Assembly (NCBI RefSeq): GCF_002514735.1
Contig: NZ_NBWU01000001.1
Span: forward strand, 434,001-498,000
Reading direction: 5' to 3'
Origin: Sediminicola luteus
Lineage (GTDB): Bacteria > Bacteroidota > Bacteroidia > Flavobacteriales > Flavobacteriaceae
DNA: 64,000 nt
Part shown: positions 44,567 through 52,200 of the stretch, piece by piece
Layout: each line of letters starts with the position of its first letter
How positions within the stretch are numbered: position 1 is the first letter of the stretch
The notes under the pieces: model-generated
What the model was told of the DNA's origin: nothing
The model's database searches: none
Seen by the model: only the letters and a program-made list of their open reading frames with translations
Program-made: the position numbers and the translations under genes

Positions 44567-44690
44567 GGCTCTATTTACATTTAAATTTTGATGATTTGAT
44601 GAAGAATCATTCAAAAGGGCCATTCCTGATGGTCTTACTGGCTTCATCATTTTTTCATCGATTCATCATTTCATCTTTATTTGGTTCTAG

Positions 44691-44733
44691 CTTTGTCATC
44701 ATTCTTTGTTTTGATGACGGAATGATGACAAAG
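44691..44733. repeat. 14-bp perfect inverted repeat within a TGATGA-rich region
   Basis: CTTTGTCATCATTC (44691-44704) and GAATGATGACAAAG (44720-44733) are perfect inverted copies separated by 15 bp. The surrounding 44590-44800 contains many further TCATCA/TGATGA units on both strands. It lies between the helicase and primase genes. It may be a replication or transfer origin with iterons, or a binding site for the element's HTH protein. Confidence 0.6.
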
Positions 44734-44771
44734 TGATGACAGATTTAAATCCCATAAATAGAGGGATGTTC

Positions 44772-45977
44772 CTAGGATGTCATCATTTCATCAAAATTTT
44801 TCAGCAGAAAATGCTTGGAGATGGAAAAGTACCTGCCTTTTGCATCCTCTAAATTGATTTCACCATTGTTCCAAATGGTTGCCCGCTGGTAGCTGTTTGA
44901 GTTTTTCTGGTTTTCCAATTTCCAATCCTTCTTTAACAGTCTACGCAATTGGGTCAGGTCAGTCTTCACCCTGGTCTTGTTGAGCATGTGGAGGGCATCC
45001 ATGGGGCATAGTTGGATTTCGCTCAACTCAAACTTGTCCATGGCGCTAAGTAGTAGACTGGCCAATTCTTTTTCTACTCTGTTGCGGTTGTTGTTCACTA
45101 GCTTTTTTAGAGCTGGAGTAAATAGTTGGTTGGGTGAAAACCACATTCGAGTGGATTGAATCGTACTGACTTTACGATTGCCCAGATAGGATAGAAATGC
45201 TGGGATTTCAGTGATGAGTTTTTCCAAAAAGTCTGTTTCCTCATTTTTGATGGGAGGAATTTTACGAACCCAGAAACGCGTTTCATTACCATCAATTTTA
45301 ATGAAGTTATCCTCGTTGTTGCTACAGAGGATAAACTTCCCGAAGAACTCCACTTCACGTTTGTCTTTCCCTTTGGCCTCTAATTTGTTTCTATTGGTGG
45401 TACTCAGGTATTTTATGCGCTCTGTGAGTTCCTCTTTATTGAACAATACTTCATCTATGCATATCAAAAGCTTATTGGCCCAATCTGCATTGAACTGACT
45501 GCCAAAACTGTCGTTGGTGAGGTAGGTAAGGTTGTTTTCAAAGATTTCCTTTAGCCATTTTAAGAAAGAACTTTTTCCTGTGCTGCGTTCCGAAGATACC
45601 AGACACAAAATCGGCAAAATCTGGATGGGCTTTACATATAATAACTGCAGATAATCCAATCCCAATTCCCTTTGGGACCCAAAGATGTGCTCCAAGAATT
45701 GTAACGTCTTATCAATGGTGCCTTCCTTTGGAACAAAGCTTAAGGGAGAGTAGATATTATAGAAGTCATGGTGTTCTTTTTTGAAATCTATGTGGTTGGG
45801 AATACAGGTGAAACCATCATACTTTGGAACCTTGCTCAAAAAATCCTTACCATAATCTTGCTTAATGGTATGTTCACTCCACGAAACCAATTGTTCGTTA
45901 AAATGGCCTGAAATTGTGGGTGATTTTACTAGTTTATAATACGTAGTACCCACCCTTACATAGGGGATTGTTTCCAT
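44772..45977 (-). CDS. D5/DUF5906-type replication helicase
   Basis: This product has 401 residues. The Walker A motif SSERSTGKSS (128-137) and Walker B LLICIDEV (Asp175, Glu176) are followed by an Asn/Asp-rich sensor segment (FILCSNNEDNFIKIDG) and an Arg-rich FWVRKIPP, as in superfamily 3-type helicases fused or paired with primases in phages and mobilizable elements. The C-terminal domain (about 300-401) has winged-helix character. It probably unwinds the element's origin, working with the Toprim primase encoded next. Confidence 0.88.
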   Translation of the reverse strand: METIPYVRVGTTYYKLVKSPTISGHFNEQLVSWSEHTIKQDYGKDFLSKVPKYDGFTCIPNHIDFKKEHHDFYNIYSPLSFVPKEGTIDKTLQFLEHIFGSQRELGLDYLQLLYVKPIQILPILCLVSSERSTGKSSFLKWLKEIFENNLTYLTNDSFGSQFNADWANKLLICIDEVLFNKEELTERIKYLSTTNRNKLEAKGKDKREVEFFGKFILCSNNEDNFIKIDGNETRFWVRKIPPIKNEETDFLEKLITEIPAFLSYLGNRKVSTIQSTRMWFSPNQLFTPALKKLVNNNRNRVEKELASLLLSAMDKFELSEIQLCPMDALHMLNKTRVKTDLTQLRRLLKKDWKLENQKNSNSYQRATIWNNGEINLEDAKGRYFSISKHFLLKNFDEMMTS

Positions 45978-46000
45978 AATTAAACTTTCAGATTATTGAG

Positions 46001-46294
46001 CTAAACTCTTTTTCTTTTCAACAGCTGCTCATTGAACTTTTGTTCCAAAAATTCATCTGATAAATCTGGTTTGCCCAAGAGCCAGGCGTCAATGGCCTCC
46101 TTATCAAAAAATTTCTGTCGTACATGGACATTTTCGCCCATGGGAATCAAACGGAGTGAAGTGAGTTTGTAGATCTTACTTTTTGACAAGCCCGTATAGG
46201 CCACCAAATCATCTACATTCATTACCCGTTTGTTTTGGGAAAGCAGGGTTTTAATTTCGGTTAATAGTCCTACGACTTTCTTTTCCTCAGTCAT
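46001..46294 (-). CDS. HTH excisionase-like protein
   Basis: This product has 97 residues from the ATG at 46294; a longer frame to 46372 is less likely. The helix-turn-helix region (VMNVDDLVAYTGLSKSKIYKLTSLRLIP) is of the MerR/excisionase (HTH_17) type, followed by FFDKEAIDAWLL and a basic tail ending KRKRV. Such proteins bend DNA for excision and regulate replication genes of mobilizable elements. It is 23 bp upstream of the helicase gene on the same strand. Confidence 0.9.
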   Translation of the reverse strand: MTEEKKVVGLLTEIKTLLSQNKRVMNVDDLVAYTGLSKSKIYKLTSLRLIPMGENVHVRQKFFDKEAIDAWLLGKPDLSDEFLEQKFNEQLLKRKRV

Positions 46295-46418
46295 TAGATT
46301 TAGATTTAAATTAATGATTGAGTAAAGGCCTTTACTGTGAATGCGCAAGGCAAACATAGGAAAGCTAATCACGTTAACTGGAACAATAAATGGGGCTTGT
46401 CAAAGAATTGTGGTAAGT

Positions 46419-47090
46419 TTATTGTTCTCCGAACACTTCAATTATCTTTTCATGCTCAAGAACCACCAGTTGCTTGTCCTTCATTGAAGTGTTCCATCGA
46501 CTGAAACTTGATTCTAGTGTGTTGGGATTAACAGGATTCCCGTTCATCGAGAAGGATTCTTTGATTATTTCGAAAAGCATTTTCCGCCGAGCTGTATCGA
46601 TGTCAATTATTCCATCCCTGACAAAACGATGCATCAATGAAAACACAAAGAAATAATTGGCCGAGCTGCCATTTTTTATGAGGTTACGATTGTTTATTTT
46701 GGTTTGGGGAATATATCCCATCAATAACAAATGAAAATTATCCAAATCTTTATCCGTCAACAATAATTTTGGGAAATCCTTTCCGTAGAGATTGATTTTA
46801 ATCATTTCCAATCCGTGTTTGTCCCGATGAAATCTTTTTAGCCCTGACTGATAGCCAGCAGAAAGAATAATGGTCAGAAAGGCCATGCTCAAATATCCAG
46901 TAAAAATCAAAAGTTGTGTTTTGAATGAATCGGAAAAAGTGAAGGCTGCAATAAAAGCGACAGGTGTCATACAGGTCAAAAGAAAAAGGATTTTCTTCCC
47001 TTCACTTTTATCCAAGGAATGATAAAAGCTTTCCTTTTTCTTCAGAAACTTGTAAAAGAACTTTCCAATGGCCTCAATAACTCCCTTCAT
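46419..47090 (-). CDS. Membrane protein of unknown function at the element's right end
   Basis: This product has 223 residues from the ATG at 47090; a start at 47105 is also open. Two membrane helices (about 36-54, FLLTCMTPVAFIAAFTFS; about 62-82, LLIFTGYLSMAFLTIILSAGY) are followed by a cytoplasmic domain of about 140 residues (KINLYGKDFPKLLLTDKDLDNFHLLLMGYI in parts). No family is recognised. It is the last gene before the right arm-type site and att core and reads away from the tRNA, so it probably belongs to the element. Confidence 0.68.
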   Translation of the reverse strand: MKGVIEAIGKFFYKFLKKKESFYHSLDKSEGKKILFLLTCMTPVAFIAAFTFSDSFKTQLLIFTGYLSMAFLTIILSAGYQSGLKRFHRDKHGLEMIKINLYGKDFPKLLLTDKDLDNFHLLLMGYIPQTKINNRNLIKNGSSANYFFVFSLMHRFVRDGIIDIDTARRKMLFEIIKESFSMNGNPVNPNTLESSFSRWNTSMKDKQLVVLEHEKIIEVFGEQ

Positions 47091-47149
47091 TCTAATGAAA
47101 ATCACAAGATTAACCTAAATGTAAACAAAAGAAATTACCTTTGGAAGGT

Positions 47150-47170
47150 GTTGTACCTATGTTGTACCCA
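47150..47170 (+). other. Recombinase arm-type site candidate, right
   Basis: This is an exact copy of the 21-bp block at 27971-27991, again with two GTTGTACC units 11 bp apart and in the same orientation. It lies 50 bp inside the right att core. Confidence 0.65.
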
Positions 47171-47174
47171 AGGG

Positions 47175-47208
47175 AAAGAAAAAAGGCTCCCGATTTCTCG
47201 GAAGCCTT
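47175..47208 (-). terminator. Element-supplied terminator for the restored tRNA-Asp
   Basis: On the minus strand AAGGCTTCCGA (plus 47198-47208) pairs with TCGGGAGCCTT (plus 47183-47193) around GAAA with one wobble pair, followed by a U-rich run. It is unrelated in sequence to the orphan terminator at 27768-27800 and comes from the element side of the junction. Confidence 0.82.
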
Positions 47209-47220
47209 GTGTTTACTGGT

Positions 47221-47263
47221 GCGGTCTGGACGGGACTCGAACCCGCGACCCCCTGCGTGACAG
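47221..47263 (-). repeat. Right att repeat within tRNA-Asp
   Basis: This 43-bp stretch is identical to 27811-27853. Recombination within it between the element circle and the chromosomal tRNA gene explains both junctions. Confidence 0.93.
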
Positions 47264-47295
47264 GCAGGTATTCTAACCAACTGAACTACCAGACC
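47222..47295 (-). tRNA. tRNA-Asp (GTC)
   Basis: This is a 74-nt gene without encoded CCA. The acceptor stem GGTCTGG pairs with CCAGACC, the D arm has GTTCAGTTGGTTAGAAT, and the anticodon arm CCTGC-CTGTCAC-GCAGG gives anticodon GTC (Asp). The T arm has the GGTTCGAGTCC pattern and the discriminator is G. The 5' part lies on the chromosomal side. The last 42 nt lie in the 43-bp repeat shared with 27811-27853, so the 3' part was supplied by the integrated element. After the discriminator the sequence reads CACCA, so the CCA end must be added enzymatically. Confidence 0.96.
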
Positions 47296-47328
47296 GTTTG
47301 CTGTCGATGTTTATCGGATTAGCGGTTG

Positions 47329-47358
47329 CAAATATACACCCGTTTTTCGTTTTCGCAA
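47329..47358 (-). promoter_or_regulatory. tRNA-Asp promoter
   Basis: On the minus strand TTG (plus 47356-47358), 19 bp, then TATATTTG (plus 47329-47336) exactly match the Bacteroidota housekeeping pattern TTG-N19-TAnnTTTG, about 33 bp before the tRNA 5' end. The promoter is chromosomal, so the restored tRNA stays expressed. Confidence 0.85.
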
Positions 47359-47364
47359 GCTTTT

Positions 47365-48294
47365 TTATCGAAATTTTTGTCGCTCTACCAAATAGGTATT
47401 CATCACCTGGGCAAAGCCCTGACCAATATCTACCGGTACATACTGTATGCCATATTTGGCACACTGAAGGGAAATCCCTCTAAAATAATCGGTTACATGT
47501 TTCGTATAGCTTTCACGCACCCGATGGGCATGCACATCGATGTGTTTTCCGGTCTCTACATCCAAAAATCGTTTTGGGGTATCGTCAAAATCCAAATCGA
47601 GTTCGGTCTTGGCATCGGATAGGTGAAAAAGTACTACTTGGTGTTTGTTATACTTTAAATGCCGTAAGGCCTGAAAGAGTTGATTGGCATCGGATTCGGG
47701 ATCCAACAGATCGGTAAACAGGAAAATGAGACTGCGCCTATGGATCTTTTCGGCAATTTGGTGTAAAAAGGTATAGGTACGGGTATGGGTCTCCGGTTTC
47801 TTTTCCAGGCTAATGCGTTTTAAGGCCTCTAGTACCATTCGATGGTGCCGCTCACTGCCTTTTTCCGGGGCATAGTATTGGTAGGTATCGGCATAAATAC
47901 TCAAGCCTACCGCATCGCGCTGTTTTTTAAGTAGGCCCATTAATGCGGCTATGGCCAAAACCCCAAAACCAAGTTTGTTCAAATTATCTAAACATTGGGT
48001 ATCTACCGTCGGATAAAACATGGAAGCCGACCCATCGAGTATAAAATGACAGCGAAGGTTGGTCTCCTCCTCGTATTTTTTGGTGTACAGCTTATCGGTC
48101 TTGGCAAAAAGTTTCCAATCGATATGGCGGGTACTTTCACCTGGGTTGTATATGGTATGCTCGGCAAACTCAGCCGAAAAACCATGGAAGGGGCTTTTAT
48201 GAATACCACTGATAAAGCCCTCTACCACCTCTTGGGCCAATAACTCCAGATTCTGGAACAATGGGGCTTTATGTAACTCTTGACGGATATCCAT
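47365..48294 (-). CDS. DUF58 (VWA-like) protein
   Basis: This product has 309 residues from the ATG at 48294 (a TTG lies six bases upstream). The N-terminal DUF58 signature is STRHIDWKLFAKTDKLYTKKYEEE. A VWA-type fold has its MIDAS-like HFILDGSASMFYP motif and further strands (RSLIFLFTDLLDP; HQVVLFHLSDAKTELDLDFD). DUF58 proteins accompany MoxR AAA ATPases, with roles in protein activation; the partner is not in this window. No signal peptide is present. It reads toward the tRNA promoter; its 3' end is 7 bp from the promoter's -33 element. Confidence 0.9.
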   Translation of the reverse strand: MDIRQELHKAPLFQNLELLAQEVVEGFISGIHKSPFHGFSAEFAEHTIYNPGESTRHIDWKLFAKTDKLYTKKYEEETNLRCHFILDGSASMFYPTVDTQCLDNLNKLGFGVLAIAALMGLLKKQRDAVGLSIYADTYQYYAPEKGSERHHRMVLEALKRISLEKKPETHTRTYTFLHQIAEKIHRRSLIFLFTDLLDPESDANQLFQALRHLKYNKHQVVLFHLSDAKTELDLDFDDTPKRFLDVETGKHIDVHAHRVRESYTKHVTDYFRGISLQCAKYGIQYVPVDIGQGFAQVMNTYLVERQKFR

Positions 48295-48300
48295 AGGCAA

Positions 48301-48626
48301 ACTTTATACTAAGGTAGCTTTTTAAGCAGACAATTGGAACGCCACACGAAAAGGACCATGGCCAAACATTAGAAAATATGGACAAAGTCTTAGATGCTTT
48401 ATAAATCGACCAAAAGTGGACCCATCCCAAATTAATCCATGAAAGATAATTGGCGTACGCTAAACTGCGTTAGGGATCAAAGCTAGCTACCATGTAGCGC
48501 GGCGAGCCCGACCCGAAGGGGAACGCCCAAAAACCTACTTAAATAATAACATTTATAACTAGAAAGTTCGCCTATAAAAAAACCCCGCCTAAGGCAGGGT
48601 CTTCTTATTTTGTTATCGTTCGTTGC
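48301..48626. other. Intergenic region with GC-rich structured element
   Basis: This 326-bp gap contains the thioredoxin terminator and, at about 48482-48529, a GC-rich block that stands out from its AT-rich setting. The block includes GCTAC-CAT-GTAGC (48486-48498) and a tight CCC-GAA-GGG turn in CGACCCGAAGGGG. It looks like a dispersed or RNA-forming intergenic element; identity unknown. Confidence 0.45.
48575..48600 (-). terminator. Thioredoxin terminator
   Basis: On the minus strand CCCTGCC-TTA-GGCGGGG forms a GC-rich hairpin followed by a run of U (plus A run at 48576-48582), just after the thioredoxin stop. Confidence 0.85.
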
Positions 48627-48944
48627 TTACAAAGCGTTGTCGATGGCATCGGTATATACCTTCTTCGGGGATACCCCTACTTGGCGGCTAACTACCTCTC
48701 CATCTTTGAACAACAATACGGTAGGAATGTTACGCACCCCGTATTTGGCGGCAAATTCTTGGTTGGCATCCACATCTACCTTACCTACTACGGCCTTACC
48801 GTCGTACTCACCGTGGATCTCGTCAATAACGGGACCTACCATACGACAAGGTCCGCACCATGCGGCCCAAAAATCGACCAAAACCGGTTTGTCGCTCTTC
48901 AATACCACTTCCTCAAAGGAAGCATCTGTTATTTCTAGTGCCAT
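48627..48944 (-). CDS. trxA: Thioredoxin
   Basis: This product has 105 residues. It has a complete thioredoxin fold with the active site WCGPCRM (Cys32 and Cys35 by count), a preceding KPVLVDFWAAWCG strand, the cis-proline segment GVRNIPTVLLF, and GEVVSRQVGV. It reduces protein disulfides in the cytoplasm. There is no signal peptide. It has its own terminator and a -7-like element (CAAACTTA on plus at 48967-48974, i.e. TAAGTTTG) 23 bp before the start. Confidence 0.97.
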   Translation of the reverse strand: MALEITDASFEEVVLKSDKPVLVDFWAAWCGPCRMVGPVIDEIHGEYDGKAVVGKVDVDANQEFAAKYGVRNIPTVLLFKDGEVVSRQVGVSPKKVYTDAIDNAL

Positions 48945-49050
48945 TTGTTTGATTTTTATGTTACTGCAAACTTAGTCATTAATTCACTGCTACCCTTACC
49001 CAACGTAGATTCGTTTTACTTATTGGGTTATTGCTAAAATTTATGTGGTC

Positions 49051-49211
49051 TAGAGAATAGAGTATAGAAGATAGACCATTGACAAAAATTGATATGAAAT
49101 TAAATACTCCCTTCTCCCTGAGGGAGAAGGGCCGGGGATGAGGGGGTTTCACCTCTAGAAGCCCATTTCCCCATGAACAAGCTGTCTATATTCTTTGTTC
49201 TATTTTCTATA
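49051..49211. repeat. MITE-like element with terminal inverted repeats and a long palindrome
   Basis: The edges are imperfect inverted repeats: 26 bp at 49051-49076 match the reverse complement of 49184-49209 at 21 of 26 positions. Between them lies a perfect 11-bp-arm palindrome (CCCTTCTCCCT / AGGGAGAAGGG, 49109-49131) followed by a G-rich stretch. The unit is non-coding and about 160 bp long, fitting a miniature transposable or dispersed intergenic repeat, and could double as a terminator for dnaE. Confidence 0.55.
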
Positions 49212-49229
49212 AGCGAAGCGGTCTAAACC

Positions 49230-52200
49230 TTAATTCAACTTAAACGACACTTCCATATCATCCAGCTGTTCCAAAAGTTCGGCGCAAATGTTTACTTTTT
49301 GCTTTCTACTGGGCATACTCAACTTGATCTTATCTTCCATCTCGTAGACCACAAAATTAAGGGCATGGTCGCCTTTGAACATTCCTAAAGTATCCTGTAG
49401 ACCTTCTACATGGGCATCGGTAAGCTTGGCCAGGTTCAAATTCAAGGTCAGTTTTTTAGCAAAGGTTTCCATGACCTCCTGTAATAATTGGATGCTGTTG
49501 AACTGTATGCGTGGATCGCCTTTTTTACCAGTATCGCGATTTACCCAGCCTTCCTTTACAAATAGTTTGATATACATAAAACCGTTTATGGTGAGGAAGT
49601 GGCGTAATTTGAGATACTCTTCGCCGAACATCCGAAACTCATAGCTTTCGTTATAGTCCTCTACCGTAAAGGCGGCCCAGCCTTTACCGTTTTTAGAGAC
49701 CCGGTGCTGTACATCGGTGATGATACCCGCCAAACTCAATTCTTTATTTACGCAGGCTTCCAGTTGATGTAAATGGCCCAAACTGGCATTACAGAAGGCA
49801 TCGATCTCGCGTTTAAAATCGTCCAAAGGATGGCCCGAGATATAGATGCCGACCACTTCTTTTTCCTTCCGCAGTTTTTCCATGGTGCCCCAAGTTTCAC
49901 AGGGCGGTACTACGGGCTCCGGAATCTGTACGTCGCTCGACTCCCCGAACAGACTTACTTGGGCTGAGTTTTCATTCTCTTGGAACTTGGCCCCATATTT
50001 AATCACCTTTTCCAAAAAGGTTACCCCATCGCCCTCTTGATGGAAATATTGGGCCCGGTGTACTTGGTCAAAGGAATCGAAGCCGCCTGCCAAAGCCAGG
50101 TTTTCAAAGGCTTTTTTATTAGCGGCACGTAAATCGATACGTTTCGACATATCGAAGACCGAGCGGAAAGGCCCGTCTTCTTTTCGGTTATTGACAATGG
50201 TTTCTACGGCACCTTTACCCACACCTTTAATGGCACCCATGCCAAAGCGTACGGCACCTTCGTTGTTTACCGCGAACTTGTAATATGATTCATTCACGTC
50301 TGGTCCCAATACCTCTAGCCCCATGCGTTTACACTCTTCCATAAAAAAGGTTACCTGCTTAATGTCGTTCATATTGTTCGACAGTACCGCAGCCATATAT
50401 TCGGCCGGGTAGTGGGCCTTCAGATAGGCGGTTTGATAGGCTACCCAGGCATAGCAGGTAGAGTGCGATTTGTTAAAGGCGTAGGAGGCGAAGGCTTCCC
50501 AATCTTTCCAGATTTTCTCCAGCTTCTTTTCGTCGTGTCCGTTCGCTTTGGCCTGGTTTACGAATTTGGGCTTCATTTTGGCCAGAACCGCAATCTGCTT
50601 TTTACCCATGGCCTTACGCAATACATCGGCCTCACCTTTGGTAAAATCGGCCAGTTTTTGCGACAACAGCATCACTTGCTCTTGGTAGACCGTAATCCCA
50701 TAGGTCTCGGCCAAGTATTCTTCCATGGCCGGTAAATCGTATTCTATCTCTTCATCGCCATGTTTCCTTCTAATAAATGATGGAATATACTCCAGCGGTC
50801 CTGGGCGATATAAGGCGTTCATGGCGATCAGATCGGCAAAAACCGTAGGTTTTAACTCGCGCATGTATTTCTGCATCCCAGGAGATTCGTATTGGAACAC
50901 CCCCACCGTTTCACCCCTTTGGAACAAGGCATAAGTTTCTTCGTCGTCTATGGGGAAATTCTCCGGATCTAAATCTATATCGTGCCTGGCCTTGACAATC
51001 TTAACGGTATCCTTGATCAGGGTCAGGGTCTTCAACCCCAGGAAATCCATTTTTAGTAGCCCCGCACTTTCTACCACCGAGTTATCGAACTGGGTCACAT
51101 AGAGGTCCGAATCTTTGGCCAGGGATACCGGTACGAATTTGGTAATATCGTCGGGGGTAATAATAACCCCACAGGCATGTATACCGGTATTACGTACCGA
51201 ACCTTCCAAGATACGGGCCATGTTCACGGTATCGGCCTCTAGGTCGGCCCCCTCGGCTATGTTCAATAGCTCGTTTATCTTCTCGATTTCCTCCGAACGG
51301 AACTTGGCCTTGAGTTCCGCCTCGGTCTTCCCGAAAATCTTGGCCAGTTTCGACATATCGGGAATCAGCTTGGCAATACGATCCGAATCTTGAAGCGGAA
51401 GATCCAACACACGCGCCGTATCGCGGATAGACGACTTGGCGGCCATGGTACCATAAGTAATGATCTGGGCCACCTGATTTGCCCCATATTTATTGATCAC
51501 ATACTCCATTACCCTACCCCGGCCTTCGTCGTCGAAGTCGATATCGATATCGGGCATGGATACACGTTCCGGATTCAGGAACCGCTCAAAAAGCAGATCG
51601 TACTTTAAAGGGTCTATATTGGTAATGGTGAGACAGTAAGCCACAACCGAACCTGCGGCCGAACCCCTACCCGGCCCTACGGATACGCCCATATTACGGG
51701 CCTCGCGGATAAAGTCTTCCACAATCAAAAAGTAGCCTGGGTAACCCGAGTTGGCGATAATCATCAACTCAAAATCGAGACGTTCTTCTATCTCGGGGGT
51801 TATCTCGCCATAGCGTACTTTGGCCCCTTCGTAGGTAATGTGGCGCAAATAGGCGTTCTCGCCCCGTTTGCCCCCATCTTCGAGATCTTGTGCGTCTTGG
51901 AAACGATCGGGTATGTCGAATTTGGGAAGCAGTACATCACGGGCCAATTCAAAGGGCTCGACTTTAGCGATGACCTCCGAAATATTCAAAATGGCCTCCG
52001 GCAGATCCGTAAAGGCCTTTTTCATTTCATCCGAAGACTTGAAATAATACTCTTGGTTCGGCAAGCCGTATCGATAACCGCGTCCACGGCCTATGGGGGT
52101 GGCCTGTTTTTCACCATCCTTTACACACAAAAGAATGTCGTGGGCATTAGCCTCGTCCTTAGAAGTATAATAGGTATTGTTGGTGGCCACTAACTTAATA

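Larger units (their letters stand above)
27811..47263. mobile_element. Integrative mobilizable element in tRNA-Asp
   Basis: The element is bounded by a 43-bp direct repeat of the tRNA-Asp 3' half, giving a circular form of about 19,410 bp. The left end has a tyrosine recombinase reading inward. The right end has the mobilization and replication set: HTH excisionase-like protein, DUF5906-type helicase, Toprim primase, MobC-like protein, MOBP-type relaxase and its small coiled-coil partner. No coupling protein, VirB4-like ATPase or tra genes are present, so transfer would need a helper conjugative element. Cargo genes lie between 29.6 and 41.7 kb. Base composition is visibly more AT-rich, with different codon choice from the flanking chromosome. 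Confidence 0.93.

Noticed and set aside
27811-47263. Self-transmissible conjugative element
   Set aside because: No VirB4-like ATPase, coupling protein or tra genes appear; only mobilization functions are present, so it was called mobilizable.
47019-47276. Plus-strand frame across the right element junction
   Set aside because: It reads through the arm site, terminator and tRNA antisense; not a gene.
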